A stretch of 64,000 bases of DNA from Flavobacteriales bacterium (GTDB taxonomy: Bacteria > Bacteroidota > Bacteroidia > Flavobacteriales > Schleiferiaceae). This document shows, piece after piece, positions 33,473-43,959 of this stretch (position 1 is the first letter of the stretch; each line of letters starts with the position of its first letter). The stretch spans positions 2,752,897 through 2,816,896 of the forward strand of contig CP051243.1 of assembly GCA_017795025.1 (NCBI GenBank), written 5' to 3'. The notes under the pieces were generated by a model that saw only the letters and a program-made list of their open reading frames with translations, had not been told where the DNA came from and did no database searches. A program made the translations under genes and the position numbers.

Positions 33473-36034
33473 ATGCTTCGTTTGCCCAGCATCTTTCTGA
33501 GCTTAATTTTACCTCTGGCGCTACAGGCACAATGGCAATTGAATGAGGATTTTCTGGATAGCAATTGGGCATCCTCAGCCTGGTATGGTGATACCGCAAC
33601 TTTTCAAAGACTGCTTCCTGGGATTAGAATTCGGGATAGCCTCGCGGGCAGTCGTAGTATTAGTCACCCCTGTCCTATAACGCAGTCGGCCACCTGGCAA
33701 CTGCACGGCCGTTTCGACTTTAATCCCAGCTCTTCCAATTATTTAGATTTCGACTTAATGCAAGAACACCTCTCGCAAGATAGTAGCAACTTTGGCTATC
33801 GCTTGCGGATCGGAGGCAATAGCAAGGATCAACTGCAGTTTTACCGCTTGGATACCAATACCCAAACCCTGCTTTGGTCGTCCCCCGAAGACTGGCTTAA
33901 CCGAGATCCGCTCCACTTTCATCTTAAGCTCTTTAGAGATTCCCTCTGGAACTGGTCCTTTTGGGCCGATACCGGTCAATTTAACCACTGGCAATACCTG
34001 GGGAGCACCCCAGATTCCAATCACCGTTTTAATCAGGCTATTCGCCTGCAGTTTAATTACACCAAAACCCGTAGCGACAAGTTTTATATCGACTCCCTTT
34101 TTCTTAGTGGTCGCCTTACGGCAGATGGCATTGCTCCCTACCTGGAAAATTATCAGCTTCAAAAGGACAGTCTCCTTCACTTGAGGTTTAATGAGAAACT
34201 ACAAAGGCCATTTCCGAGCTTCTCTCATCCGTATTTAAATGTATCCAGTTTCTCTTGGTCCCCCCAACGACCTCGCTCACTTTTAGTCAGGTTTAATAAA
34301 GTCCTGCTTCCCAATACCCCTTACCAGTTAGCCTTTCAGGGAATTCAAGATCTGTTTGGGAATACCTTTCAGGATACGGTAAACTTGCTCCTCCGAGTCT
34401 TAGAGCCCGGTGATTTAAGGATTTCCGAGATCATGGCCGATCCCAGCCCCAAGGTAGACCCCTCCCCCTTAAGTTTTCCTGAAACCGAATACCTAGAGCT
34501 TTACAATGCCAGTCAGCTCCTCATTCCACTTGAGGGTTTGCAAATTCAAATTGGGAGCCGGCAGTACGAACTTCCACATTTCGACCTGCCCCCCGATAGT
34601 TTAGTGGTATTATGTACCGCTAGCATGATTCCCTTTTGGCCCAAGGCGATTATCGTTTTACCGATGTCGTGGTCTTCCGCGGCACTCAGCAACGATGGGA
34701 CACAGATTTACCTTCGGGATAAGGATCAAAAAGTAATTGAGTCCTTGAACTACCAAAAAGACTGGTATCAAGACCCTTTAAAAGAAGAAGGAGGTTGGTC
34801 TTTGGAGCGACAAGATCTGCTCGTAGATTGTCAGAATCGATTTAACTGGTCGGCCAGTACCAACCCTTCTGGTGGAAGTCCAGGTCAAGTAAACAGCAAT
34901 CAGCGCGCCTACCACGACAGCTTACCTTTAGTATTGGATTCTTGGGGCTTAGCCAAGTCAAATACCTTAAAATTGGAATTTAATCGCCGTTTCTTTTTTA
35001 GCGATTCGGCCTGGGTGTTTAATCCCAAGGTTTCCATAGATAGCATGGTGGTGTCCCCAGAAGGTCTTCAAATTAGCTTCTACTTTCAGGAAGCTTTGGA
35101 GGAGGGAGACCGTTACAATTTATCCCTGAGGGATAGTTTGCGCGATTGTCGAGCAAAGGGCTACTGGCTTGATTCCTTATGGATTGGCATTCCTCGTAAA
35201 CCGCAAATGGAGGAGGTTTATATTTCAGAGTTGCTCTTTAATCCCCGTTCGGGAGGGGTCGATTTTGTGGAAGTCTATAATTCGGGTAATGCGTTTTTAG
35301 ACTTGGCGGATTTACGCTTGGCCTTATGGGACCCAGAGACCCAGGAAATTGGAGCGGTTTACCCCTTAGCGCAAAGCTCGCGTATCATAGGTCCTAAAGA
35401 GGTGATTGTTTTAAGTGAGGACCCCGAAATTATTCGAGAACAGTACTCGAATATACCGGGCCGTCACCAAGAAGTGTTCGATCTGCCAGCCCTTCCTGAC
35501 CAAGCGGGAGCGATTTGCTTATTGCGATCTGATCTACTTTTCTTGGATGGGGTGGCTTATGATGATGAGGCACACAGCCCCTTTCTCGCTAATACGGAAG
35601 GCTGTAGCATCTACCGATTGGATTATTCCAGTAATGCTATCCATCCCTGGCAATGGCAAAGTACTCCGGGTCAATATAATTATGCTAGTCCCGGTTGGAT
35701 ACCGGAACTTGGGAATCAAAAGGTTTCGGGACAGTGGTCCGCTACAACAGAATACCTTAGTCCTAATGCGGATGGATATAAAGATCACATCGAATTTCAT
35801 TACCAGCTGAGCGATGCAGCCTGGCTACAGGTTTCCATTATTGACGGGCAAGGAAGTCCGCAGAAGGTTTTGGAGCCGGGAGCCTACCACACTGCTCAAG
35901 GTGTTTTTATTTGGAAAGGCGATAATGAACAGGGCGAAATATGTGCAGCAGGTGTCTATATCGCCTATTTAGAATACCGTTTGGCCAACGGTGAAATGGC
36001 TCGCCTGCGTTGCAGTTTTGTATTAAGTCGTTAA
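33473..36034 (+). CDS. Exported lamin-tail-domain protein with C-terminal FlgD-like Ig domain
   Basis: 853 residues. Signal peptide (1-20, LPSIFLSLILPLALQAQ). An N-terminal jelly-roll-like region (about 25-215) precedes an Ig-like segment. Two lamin-tail domains are visible: about 305-430 (LRISEIMADPSP, TEYLELYNASQ, LPPDSLVVLC) and about 580-700 (VYISELLFNPRSGGVDFVEVYNSG). The end (about 755-853) has YLSPNADGYKD and GVFIWKGDNEQG...AGVYIAYLEY, the FlgD-like Ig repeat used by Bacteroidota surface proteins. No classic type IX sorting signal seen after it. Likely a cell-surface or secreted protein, possibly adhesive; the substrate is unknown. Confidence 0.8.
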   Translation: MLRLPSIFLSLILPLALQAQWQLNEDFLDSNWASSAWYGDTATFQRLLPGIRIRDSLAGSRSISHPCPITQSATWQLHGRFDFNPSSSNYLDFDLMQEHLSQDSSNFGYRLRIGGNSKDQLQFYRLDTNTQTLLWSSPEDWLNRDPLHFHLKLFRDSLWNWSFWADTGQFNHWQYLGSTPDSNHRFNQAIRLQFNYTKTRSDKFYIDSLFLSGRLTADGIAPYLENYQLQKDSLLHLRFNEKLQRPFPSFSHPYLNVSSFSWSPQRPRSLLVRFNKVLLPNTPYQLAFQGIQDLFGNTFQDTVNLLLRVLEPGDLRISEIMADPSPKVDPSPLSFPETEYLELYNASQLLIPLEGLQIQIGSRQYELPHFDLPPDSLVVLCTASMIPFWPKAIIVLPMSWSSAALSNDGTQIYLRDKDQKVIESLNYQKDWYQDPLKEEGGWSLERQDLLVDCQNRFNWSASTNPSGGSPGQVNSNQRAYHDSLPLVLDSWGLAKSNTLKLEFNRRFFFSDSAWVFNPKVSIDSMVVSPEGLQISFYFQEALEEGDRYNLSLRDSLRDCRAKGYWLDSLWIGIPRKPQMEEVYISELLFNPRSGGVDFVEVYNSGNAFLDLADLRLALWDPETQEIGAVYPLAQSSRIIGPKEVIVLSEDPEIIREQYSNIPGRHQEVFDLPALPDQAGAICLLRSDLLFLDGVAYDDEAHSPFLANTEGCSIYRLDYSSNAIHPWQWQSTPGQYNYASPGWIPELGNQKVSGQWSATTEYLSPNADGYKDHIEFHYQLSDAAWLQVSIIDGQGSPQKVLEPGAYHTAQGVFIWKGDNEQGEICAAGVYIAYLEYRLANGEMARLRCSFVLSR

Positions 36035-36043
36035 TTTTCCAAG

Positions 36044-36763
36044 ATGATCAGTATGCAGCAAATTCAGCAAATCCTTTTTCTCGACATCGAAACGGTAAGC
36101 AGCGAGTCGGAGTTTGAAAACTTGAGTCCCGAATGGCAAGGCTTATGGGCCGAGAAAACACGCTTTCAAAGGCAAGAAGAAAGTCCGGAGGATTTTTACC
36201 CCAAGCGCGCAGCCATATTGGCCGAGTTTGGCAAAGTAGTTTGTATTTCCTGTGGCTTTTTCACCTTGCAAAATGGGCACTGGGAGTTTCGAATCAAGAG
36301 CTTTGCGGACCACGATGAGGTTCAGATATTAAGTGATTTCGCCGCCCTATTGGAACGGCTCCCTAACTACAGGCTTTGTGCCCATAATGGTAAGGAGTTC
36401 GACTTTCCGTATCTCAGTAGACGCATGATTTGCCACGAAATAAAACTGCCTGGTCAGCTAAACAATGCGGGTAAAAAACCTTGGGAAGTACCCCATATTG
36501 ATACGATGGAGCTCTGGAAGTTTGGCGATTTTAAAAACTTCACCAGCTTGAAGCTTTTGGCAGCCCTATTCGGAATCCCAACGCCAAAGGACGATATCGA
36601 TGGTTCTATGGTAGGTAGCGTGTATTGGGAAGAGGAAGACTTAGAACGGATTCGGGTGTATTGCGAAAAAGATGTCATCACCTTGGCCAAGGTCTTTCTT
36701 AAAATTACCCAAGCGGAGGTCGACTTGGATTTTGAGCTTGTGAATAATCAAGAGGCCGAATAA
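36044..36763 (+). CDS. 3'-5' exonuclease, PolB-like DnaQ superfamily
   Basis: 239 residues (ATG at 36044; ATG at 36053 is a near alternative). DEDD fold: LFLDIETV (first Asp and Glu), the middle block CAHNGKEFDFPYLSRRM with an Asp, and the end YCEKDVITLAKVFLK with the last Asp. This matches the stand-alone PolB-like exonuclease domain common in Bacteroidota, not fused to a polymerase. Probable role in DNA or RNA trimming. It starts nine bases after the lamin-tail gene, so the two may share a transcript. Confidence 0.88.
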   Translation: MISMQQIQQILFLDIETVSSESEFENLSPEWQGLWAEKTRFQRQEESPEDFYPKRAAILAEFGKVVCISCGFFTLQNGHWEFRIKSFADHDEVQILSDFAALLERLPNYRLCAHNGKEFDFPYLSRRMICHEIKLPGQLNNAGKKPWEVPHIDTMELWKFGDFKNFTSLKLLAALFGIPTPKDDIDGSMVGSVYWEEEDLERIRVYCEKDVITLAKVFLKITQAEVDLDFELVNNQEAE

Positions 36764-37180
36764 ATGCTTTCTTTTCCTTTTATACCTTGGGATTAAAATG
36801 GCCGAACAACATCAATATTCCCACGGACTATTTCATAGTTTAGCCTCATACAGTTTGGGCTCTTCAAGCCGGGTACAGGGTTTTGCGCAAGCGTTTAAAG
36901 CTATTTCTATTTCTCGATTATACCCTTAAGCGGATTTATTTTACAATGTATCTAGCTTAACTCACCAGATTCTGTAAACCTACAGAGCACCTACTGAAGC
37001 TTTAAAATAATATCCTGATGCGTCTTCCTCGGCCCGCAAGGGAAGCCGATTTGATACGATTATGGTTTTCGACCTAAATCAGGTTTTGGCCTTTGAAGTT
37101 CGTAATTATTTATGAATCAAGGTCTAAACATTAGCGGATATTCCCCGCTTAAAGGCCTAAATGATTCTTACTTTAGAGCC
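36764..37180. other. Intergenic region with no recognised gene
   Basis: About 417 bases between the exonuclease stop and the ABC ATPase start chosen here. A 43-codon frame (ATG 36799 to TAA 36930, product beginning MAEQHQYSHGLFHS) is open but unlike any family I know. No strong terminator or promoter stands out. GC-rich and AT-rich stretches alternate without repeats. Confidence 0.4.
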
Positions 37181-38842
37181 ATGTCAAGTGAGGCCCTGCT
37201 TTCCGTTAAAAATTTGGAAATCCACAAGGAAGATCTTTCCTTGGTGCAATCCCTGAGTTTTTCTTTAGAGAAAGGGAAGACCTTGGCCATTGTGGGTGAA
37301 TCCGGTTCCGGGAAAACCCTAAGCAGCTTGGCCTTGATGGGCCTCTTACCCGAGCGTTTAAAAATTAGCGGACAAATGCTTTTTAAAGGGCAGGATTTAG
37401 GGAAGCTGCAGGAAGCAGATTGGTCTGCTTACCGCGGAAAAGAGATTGCCATGGTTTTTCAGGAACCTATGTCGGCCCTAAACCCCTCAATGAAATGCGG
37501 TAAGCAAGTGGCCGAGATGCTAAGTAATCATGGGCAGCAAAATCATCTTCGCCAACGGGTTTTAGAATTATTTCGACGGGTTGAGCTGCCTCGGATTGAG
37601 GACATTTACGATAGTTATCCGCATCAATTAAGTGGAGGCCAAAAGCAAAGGGTGGTAATCGCGATGGCCATTGCTAATAATCCCGCTCTCCTTATTGCTG
37701 ATGAGCCTACCACCGCACTTGACGTTAGCGTACAATCCGGAATTTTACAATTGCTCAAGAGCCTGCAGGCAGAGTTCGGGATGGCGATGATTTTCATTTC
37801 GCATGATCTTGGCCTCGTGCGCAGGGTTGCTGATGAGGTTTTGGTCCTCTATCAAGGCCAGGTAAAAGAACAGGGCTCGGCAGAGGCTATTTTTAAGGAA
37901 CCAAAGGACCCTTACACCAAAGGACTTATCGCTTGCAGACCCGGACCCGATACACATTACCGGCGACTCCCATTGGTTCAGGATTTTCTTTTAGGTCATG
38001 TTCAGGATCTAGAGTTTATCGACCCTTCTAAAAAGGAGCAATTGGCCTTAAGTCGCACCAAGCTGGAGCCATTACTCGAAGTTCGGGCGCTCCATAAAAC
38101 GTATAAAAGCAAAAAGGGCATTTGGGCCAAAACCCAATTAGTGCGAGCGGTGAATGCGGTAAACTTATCGGTTTACCCTGGCGAGAGTTTAGGCTTAGTG
38201 GGTGAGTCCGGTTCTGGGAAAAGTACGATTGGCCGAATATTGGTGGGCTTAGAGCAGGCCGAAAAAGGACAAATCTTTTATGAGGGAAAAGATATTAGTG
38301 GCTTTGATAAAAAACAGTGGCGTAAGCTAAACCGAGAGATCCAAATTATATTCCAGGATCCTTATGGAAGTTTAAACCCCCGAATTAGTGTTGGCGAAAG
38401 CATTGCCGAGGTGCTAAGGGTAAACCAGCATCTTAAAAAGGAGCAAGCACGAGAAACCGCCATTTCCTTACTCGAGAAGGTTGGTTTACTGCGCGATTAT
38501 GCCAAGCGATACCCGCACGAGTTTAGTGGCGGACAAAGACAGCGGATTGGCATTGCGCGAGCTTTGGCCTTGCAGCCGAAATTTATGGTTTGTGATGAAT
38601 CGGTGAGTGCCCTTGATGTGAGTGTACAAGCTCAGATTTTGAATCTCCTTAATGACCTTAAAGACGAATTTGGCTTTACCTACCTTTTTATTTCTCATGA
38701 TTTGCAGGTGGTGCGCTACTTCTGCGATCGTGTGGTAGTATTAAAAAACGGGGAGCTTTTGGAAGAAGGTTTAGCCGAGTCTTTGTTTCAGTCTCCCAAA
38801 GAAGCGTACACGGCAAAGCTTATTGCCGATCAAGGCGAATAG
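37181..38842 (+). CDS. Fused two-NBD ABC transporter ATPase, dipeptide/oligopeptide type
   Basis: 553 residues from the ATG at 37181; an in-frame ATG at 37112 would add 23 unlike-family residues. Two DppD/DppF-like cassettes in one chain: Walker A GESGSGKTL and signature LSGGQKQRVVIA with ADEPTTALDVSVQ in the first, then GESGSGKSTIG, LNPRISVGESI, FSGGQRQRIGIARAL and DESVSALDVSVQ in the second. It would energise import of peptides or a related solute. No permease or binding protein is next to it, so the membrane partners lie elsewhere. It converges on the GT-C gene with a 23-base overlap. Confidence 0.92.
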   Translation: MSSEALLSVKNLEIHKEDLSLVQSLSFSLEKGKTLAIVGESGSGKTLSSLALMGLLPERLKISGQMLFKGQDLGKLQEADWSAYRGKEIAMVFQEPMSALNPSMKCGKQVAEMLSNHGQQNHLRQRVLELFRRVELPRIEDIYDSYPHQLSGGQKQRVVIAMAIANNPALLIADEPTTALDVSVQSGILQLLKSLQAEFGMAMIFISHDLGLVRRVADEVLVLYQGQVKEQGSAEAIFKEPKDPYTKGLIACRPGPDTHYRRLPLVQDFLLGHVQDLEFIDPSKKEQLALSRTKLEPLLEVRALHKTYKSKKGIWAKTQLVRAVNAVNLSVYPGESLGLVGESGSGKSTIGRILVGLEQAEKGQIFYEGKDISGFDKKQWRKLNREIQIIFQDPYGSLNPRISVGESIAEVLRVNQHLKKEQARETAISLLEKVGLLRDYAKRYPHEFSGGQRQRIGIARALALQPKFMVCDESVSALDVSVQAQILNLLNDLKDEFGFTYLFISHDLQVVRYFCDRVVVLKNGELLEEGLAESLFQSPKEAYTAKLIADQGE

Positions 38843-40214
38843 GCTTTAAACCTAATTCCAATCCACTAGAATCGTATTCCAGTTCATAAACCGGGTAGGG
38901 CAGAGTTTCCAATTTGTGGCGCGTTTCTGCATCTATAGCTTCTTCCAAAATTAAATGCCGACAATAAAACTGGGCCTCCACATGACTCATATTTCGCGCC
39001 CCGAGAATGATTGCTCGTCCATCTAATTGCTCATCTAGCTCTCGATAAAATTGGGCTCGATGGATATTAACCGGGTAGCGCTCATCGAAATTCACAAAGG
39101 GAATCCAGGCCATTTGGGCCAAGGCCAATAGGACAAACAAAGGACTTAACCAGCGCGCGATTTTGCCCTGGGGTCGGTAGGGGCTAATCCCAATTACAAG
39201 CAAGCCCAGACCAATAAAGCTAAAGGCAGGAAGTTTAGTAGCGGCTATGCTGTAAAAAAGCAGTACGAAAGCCAAACTAAGCCAAGCGGCGCGAGCATGG
39301 GGCTTGGGGCCATTCGACTTTTTTAAGCCCAAGAGCCAGAGACCGATAGAAAAAGCAATCAGCAAAAAGAAATGACGAAACCATTGCTCTACATGAAAAT
39401 ACCAGGGGCCCGAATGATTTTCAATTACTTCGGTAAAATGACGACTATTAAACAGCATGGCCTCAAGCCATCGGTCGGGGTACAGTTGATAGGTATAGAT
39501 ATACCAGGGAATTATGAGCAATAGACTTAAAAGCGCGGCGGTAATTATCGGTTTCAGCTTAATCTCCTTTTGAAAGGACAGGACCAATCCCCAAAAAAGA
39601 AAGGCCAATAGGCCAGGCAGCCATTTAGTGAGAACGGCCATGGCCACGAACAAGGAAATAAGCAGAAGGCCGATGGTACTCGGTTTATGCTGGTAGCGTA
39701 TTAGGGCCCATAAGCTTAAGCTGATGAAGGCGATGAAAGCCAAATCATTATGATCCATGCCTTGCCAGCCCATCATCAGTTTTAGCAGAAAAGGGTTAAT
39801 CACTACCCCAAAGGCTAGCAGGGAGGCCTCAATGGTGGGCCAGTCTTTTAACTTCAGGATTTGCCACAAGCTAAAGTAAATAGCAAGCAAAGCCATCACA
39901 CTGGGAAAGCGCATGGCAATAATCGAACTGCCAAAAAGTTGCATGGAAAGCGCTTGTAGGTAAGAGAATAAGGGAGGTTTGTGCAACCAAATCGGATCCT
40001 TATACCAATCTTTATCAGGACCTAAAATGGCTTCCAAATCCTTTGGATACAAACGGGTAATACTCGGGTCTTCTAGTAGGTTTTTAGCCACTAAGGCGTG
40101 AAAGCGCTCATCCCACCAAAACAAAAAATCGGCCAAGCCAATGAGGTGCAGCCCCAAGGCCAATAAAAGCAAAGGGAGAACAAGGGGAATAATCAGCTCC
40201 AGCCGAGCCCTCAT
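38820..40214 (-). CDS. GT-C type membrane glycosyltransferase (ArnT/PMT-like)
   Basis: 464 residues with about ten or eleven membrane helices. The first loop after helix 1 carries FLFWWDERFHALVAKNLLEDP, the Asp35-Glu36 pair that marks GT-C/GT83-type transferases using lipid-phosphate sugars. The following helices (KPPLFSYLQALSMQLFG, AMRFPSVMALLAIYFSL) agree. Acceptor is unknown: glycoprotein or lipid in the envelope. Starts with a four-base overlap (ATGA) with the next gene at 40211, so the two are translated together. Its 3' end overlaps the ABC ATPase. Confidence 0.82.
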   Translation of the reverse strand: MRARLELIIPLVLPLLLLALGLHLIGLADFLFWWDERFHALVAKNLLEDPSITRLYPKDLEAILGPDKDWYKDPIWLHKPPLFSYLQALSMQLFGSSIIAMRFPSVMALLAIYFSLWQILKLKDWPTIEASLLAFGVVINPFLLKLMMGWQGMDHNDLAFIAFISLSLWALIRYQHKPSTIGLLLISLFVAMAVLTKWLPGLLAFLFWGLVLSFQKEIKLKPIITAALLSLLLIIPWYIYTYQLYPDRWLEAMLFNSRHFTEVIENHSGPWYFHVEQWFRHFFLLIAFSIGLWLLGLKKSNGPKPHARAAWLSLAFVLLFYSIAATKLPAFSFIGLGLLVIGISPYRPQGKIARWLSPLFVLLALAQMAWIPFVNFDERYPVNIHRAQFYRELDEQLDGRAIILGARNMSHVEAQFYCRHLILEEAIDAETRHKLETLPYPVYELEYDSSGLELGLKPIRLDRQ

Positions 40215-41545
40215 TCCTCTTCTCCTATTAAGGCCGCATCATAATCTGGCGGATCCAAATACTTATCGTGATCCTTCACATAATGATCGATAAAGAATTG
40301 CTTCCAAAAAAGCTCTTTGGTCATGCTGTCCCAGTGAATAATGGTGCTCTTATATTGTTTATTCATAAAAACCGACCACACCGTTAAAAAGCTAATTACC
40401 AAAAGCCCGGGGATTTTTAGGAAGTTCTTTTGCTTATGCAGCCATTCCAAACTAAAGGCAAGGGCTAAAGCCATAAAAGGTAAAAACTCGATTAGGGGTC
40501 GAGCGCCAAAACTTCCGCCGTACCACCAGCACCACCAACTAAAGGTTACCCATAAGGCGATTACTAAGGTGGATAAAGTAGCAATAGCTTCCCAGCGAAA
40601 TTTTTTAAAGAGTAAAATAAAGCCCGGTAAGGAAATGAAAAGTAAGGGACTGTAAACAAACCACCCCTTTCGGTAACTGAAAAGGCCTTTCCAAATTTCG
40701 GGATCTAAGAAAAAGAAGCCCTCCTCGGTGTAAGAGTAAACCACCCAATGACCGGTCATATGCTTCCAGTAAAAGAGTTGCGGAGAAACGGCTAACAGAA
40801 TTAAAGCAATGGCCATACCGCCATGCACCAGCCATTGTTGTACACTTAAATTACGGTCTATAATTAAGAGAATAAGCGGAAATAAAAGCGCAATAATATT
40901 GGTGGGGCGAATTAGGATAATCAGACCCGCAGCTAAACCAATAATCACCACCTCGCGGAGGAGGGGCTGCTGTCGGTATACCTGAAAGCGCCATAGCACC
41001 AAACTCACCAGAGCAAAGCTAAATACATGGCTCATAGGCTCTACAAAGCTATAATGCGGCATATTGGTGCCGGCAAAAATGAGTACCGCACTTAATGCGG
41101 CTAAACCCGGCTTAACGAAATAGCTTAGGAAACGCTTTAAAAAGTACAAGCCTAAGAGGGCATAGGCTAAAGCAGCGGCAAGCAGGGCCATTCGGTAGGG
41201 CGGACTAAAGCCATCGGCAGGATGCGCTTCACTGAGGCTGGCCCAGAGGTGAGCCACAAAAAAGAAGGGGCTAAATAAAATGGCGGGTCCTGCGGTCATT
41301 TTCACGAAGCGATTGCCCTCGGCATCGGTTTTCATGTAAAAATGACGTTTGCCCCATTCCGCAACGGGTTCCTCAAAATGAAGATCCTCGTAAATGAAAA
41401 TGGCCGGCAGGTAGTGATAGTAAAGGGTAATGTCCCAATCAATCACCGGCTTTTTAAGCCAAAATTGGGAGCTTAAAAAAACACCGATACATACCAGTAC
41501 AAGGAGCTGGTAAATAGATTCCAGCCTAAGCCAGCGTTTAAGCAT
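40211..41545 (-). CDS. Multi-helix membrane protein, GT-C-like
   Basis: 444 residues with about nine or ten membrane helices. After helix 1 it reads KKPVIDWDITLYYHYLPAIF (Asp36, Asp38), the same position as the acidic pair of GT-C enzymes, and the next loop has the RHFYMKTDAEGNRFVKMT text seen in Bacteroidota glycosyltransferase-like membrane proteins. Function is inferred; a sugar donor is not evident. The ATG shares one base with the stop of scoB (TAATG), and its stop overlaps the start of the next GT gene by four bases, so the whole run 38820-42201 looks like one transcription unit. Confidence 0.75.
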   Translation of the reverse strand: MLKRWLRLESIYQLLVLVCIGVFLSSQFWLKKPVIDWDITLYYHYLPAIFIYEDLHFEEPVAEWGKRHFYMKTDAEGNRFVKMTAGPAILFSPFFFVAHLWASLSEAHPADGFSPPYRMALLAAALAYALLGLYFLKRFLSYFVKPGLAALSAVLIFAGTNMPHYSFVEPMSHVFSFALVSLVLWRFQVYRQQPLLREVVIIGLAAGLIILIRPTNIIALLFPLILLIIDRNLSVQQWLVHGGMAIALILLAVSPQLFYWKHMTGHWVVYSYTEEGFFFLDPEIWKGLFSYRKGWFVYSPLLFISLPGFILLFKKFRWEAIATLSTLVIALWVTFSWWCWWYGGSFGARPLIEFLPFMALALAFSLEWLHKQKNFLKIPGLLVISFLTVWSVFMNKQYKSTIIHWDSMTKELFWKQFFIDHYVKDHDKYLDPPDYDAALIGEEE

Positions 41546-42201
41546 TAATCAAGTTTCATGGTGGGGATGTCGCCCTCAACAACCAAACGGCCTTCGGTGG
41601 CATTTCGAACTTCGTCGACACTAATTCCGGGGGCTAGTTCGCGCAAGTGGAAGGCATTATCTTTAATATCCAGCACCGCCAAATTTGTCACCACTTTTTT
41701 AACGCAACTTACCCCAGTTAAAGGCAGGGTACATTTGGTGAGAAGCTTGGACTCTCCCTTTTTATTGGTGTGCATCATTGCAACGATAATATTATCAGCC
41801 GAAGCAACTAAGTCCATCGCTCCACCCATGCCTTTCACCATTTTACCGGGAATTTTCCAATTGGCGATATCACCACCTTGAGACACTTCCATAGCGCCCA
41901 AAACGGTCATTTGAACATGCTGTCCGCGAATCATACCAAAGCTAGTGGACGAATCGAAGAAGGTGGCTCCGGGTAAAGCGGTAATTGTTTGCTTTCCGGC
42001 ATTAATAAGGTCCGCATCCACTTCGCTCTCGGTAGGGAAAGGCCCCATGCCTAAAATGCCATTCTCACTTTGAAACTCCACTGATATTCCCTGGGGAATG
42101 TAATTTGCTACTAAAGTGGGAATCCCAATGCCGAGATTCACATAGTAGCCATCTTCCATTTCTTGAGCAATTCGCTGGGCGATTCCGTTTTTGTCGAGCA
42201 T
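41545..42201 (-). CDS. scoB: 3-oxoacid CoA-transferase subunit B
   Basis: 218 residues. Beta subunit of succinyl-CoA:3-ketoacid CoA-transferase, which activates acetoacetate with succinyl-CoA. Hallmarks: [17 protein letters not shown] and [14 protein letters not shown], with the catalytic Glu46; [33 protein letters not shown]-type text follows. Its alpha partner lies 1.76 kb upstream at 43960, separated by a membrane-protein gene (42203-43954) with a one-base gap on this side. The neighbour on the other side shares a TAATG junction. Confidence 0.93.
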   Translation of the reverse strand: MLDKNGIAQRIAQEMEDGYYVNLGIGIPTLVANYIPQGISVEFQSENGILGMGPFPTESEVDADLINAGKQTITALPGATFFDSSTSFGMIRGQHVQMTVLGAMEVSQGGDIANWKIPGKMVKGMGGAMDLVASADNIIVAMMHTNKKGESKLLTKCTLPLTGVSCVKKVVTNLAVLDIKDNAFHLRELAPGISVDEVRNATEGRLVVEGDIPTMKLD

Positions 42202-42202
42202 G

Positions 42203-43954
42203 CTAATTATTTAAGCTTGTGTTAATAGCTAGTACCTGGGCCTTCTTTAAGCTAAAACTTTCAGAATGAGGATTCCAAAGGAAGAGTTTTAAACTTTCAC
42301 AATCTTCTTGCAGGTCTTTCAAAGCTACAAAAAGCCGCCATTCCTGCCATTCGGTGCTCCTTCCAAAGTAATGCTTGGCTTCATAGGCTTGGAAGTGGAT
42401 ACTTTCTTGGGCCTTATTGAACTGCTGAAGGGCGATACTTAAATCTTGACCAGGCCTTGGCAACCGCACCTTTAGCTTGATTTCGAGGTGTTCGGGTACT
42501 TCTTTTTTTGGCAAGGTAATTAGGGGAAGCGACTGGACTACTTCTTGTAATTCGCTTACATCTAGCAGTACTTCTTTTACTTGTTTTGCCCGCGGCTTAT
42601 ACCAAAGTTTTAAGGCCACTTTTTCGTAGTGCACGACTTCCTCATAAGAACTGTCAAGAGGCGGGCTTACCCATAAGTGGGCTTCCCCTAGCGCTTTATC
42701 TGATTTTTGAAATGCGGCTAAATCGGCCCCCTGTTTAACCTGATAAAAAAACCATTGCGGCGCCAGCAGGTAAGACCCGGAAATGCTTTGCAGATCACGA
42801 GCTTGCACATATTCATAGTAAGCTTCCGGGATTTGTTCTTGCGCCCAACCTTCGAAGGAAGCCTTCCCTAACTGCGCTTTTTGAAACCAGGAGATGGGAA
42901 ACACCAGGGTCCAGAGTAGAAAGAAACGTAAACCTTTTAGGCCTTTAGCTTCAGCCGTGTCTAAAAGAGCCAGTTTGCTAATCAGCCCAAAGGCCATCCA
43001 GTATATTAAGGCTCTATCAAAGGGAAACTTTAAGCCGGTAAGCCAATGGCCTAGGGGGTAAAAAATGCTGATGGCTAAAAAGCCTAATGCCATTAAAAAA
43101 CGGGCATCCTGCCAAGGAAGGCTCTGACACTTTCGTAGATAAAGCCCAAGGGCGATAAGGTAAAGCGCTCCGGCGGCCAATAGGATATCGAGAGGAAATG
43201 CCGAGCCTAATAAGGCCTGATTAAGCGAGCTTAGGCTATCTTCAATGAAGCCCTTTTCGCCACCGTAGTAAAGCTGCCCATGCGCTTTTAGGGCGAGACT
43301 CATCCAGATGGCGTAACTTAAACTCAGCGCCAGTGCGAGGTAGTAGGTCAGTTTAATAGGCCAAGAACGGTCTTTGCTTTGATAAACTTTTAAGGCACCA
43401 AATAGGGCCATTAATCCCGCTAGGGGCAAGCAGCTAATATTCGCCAACAAAGCCAAGCTCAAACAGCTCCAAAACCACCAAAAGCTTCGTGCACTAAAAG
43501 CGGTATTTAATTTTTGTAAATACACCAAGCTGCCCAGTAAAAAGCAAAGCATCAAACCATAACCGCGGGCATAGGCAAAGAACTCGAGGAGGTAATGACT
43601 GCTAAAAAACAAGAGTAAGGCCCACCATTTTAAGAAGGGGTTTTGCAACTGGCCTATCAGGCGAAAGCCAAACCAGGCCGCTAAAGGAAAGACCAATAAA
43701 TTGGGGAGCCGCAGGACCCATTCTTCCATTCCAAAAGCTTGAAAGCTGAGGTAGGCCAAAAGTGAATTTAGAAAGTGATTATTGGCCGACCAGAATGCCG
43801 TTCCCGGTAAAAAGTTCCCGCTTTGGATATAATTGAAAAAAGTGGTGGCCTCATCAAAAACCAAGGGATTATGCAGAGCCCTCAGTATAAGGTATAAGCA
43901 ATATAGCCCTGTAAGAACCAGGAAACTAAACGAAAAGGCCTTGGGGTTTTTCAT
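42203..43954 (-). CDS. GT-C-like membrane protein inserted between the CoA-transferase subunits
   Basis: 583 residues. About eleven helices in the first 370 residues, then a soluble C-terminal domain (about 375-583). The loop after helix 1 reads [21 protein letters not shown] with Asp34-Glu35, the GT-C donor-site pair, and the [30 protein letters not shown] segment follows as in DUF-type Bacteroidota mannosyltransferase-like proteins. The soluble tail is Lys/Glu/Leu-rich and may be a beta-sandwich. Gaps to scoA (5 bases) and scoB (1 base) are tiny, so it is in the operon, not a random insertion with its own promoter. Acceptor unknown. Confidence 0.75.
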   Translation of the reverse strand: MKNPKAFSFSFLVLTGLYCLYLILRALHNPLVFDEATTFFNYIQSGNFLPGTAFWSANNHFLNSLLAYLSFQAFGMEEWVLRLPNLLVFPLAAWFGFRLIGQLQNPFLKWWALLLFFSSHYLLEFFAYARGYGLMLCFLLGSLVYLQKLNTAFSARSFWWFWSCLSLALLANISCLPLAGLMALFGALKVYQSKDRSWPIKLTYYLALALSLSYAIWMSLALKAHGQLYYGGEKGFIEDSLSSLNQALLGSAFPLDILLAAGALYLIALGLYLRKCQSLPWQDARFLMALGFLAISIFYPLGHWLTGLKFPFDRALIYWMAFGLISKLALLDTAEAKGLKGLRFFLLWTLVFPISWFQKAQLGKASFEGWAQEQIPEAYYEYVQARDLQSISGSYLLAPQWFFYQVKQGADLAAFQKSDKALGEAHLWVSPPLDSSYEEVVHYEKVALKLWYKPRAKQVKEVLLDVSELQEVVQSLPLITLPKKEVPEHLEIKLKVRLPRPGQDLSIALQQFNKAQESIHFQAYEAKHYFGRSTEWQEWRLFVALKDLQEDCESLKLFLWNPHSESFSLKKAQVLAINTSLNN

Positions 43955-43959
43955 GGCGC

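Noticed and set aside
33755-34180. Overlapping open frames on both strands inside the lamin-tail gene
   Set aside because: The plus-strand lamin-tail protein has a signal peptide and domains covering this stretch; these frames are shadows.
36799-36930. 43-codon open frame between the exonuclease and the ABC ATPase
   Set aside because: No family resemblance, no promoter or coupling to neighbours; kept only as a note in the intergenic entry.
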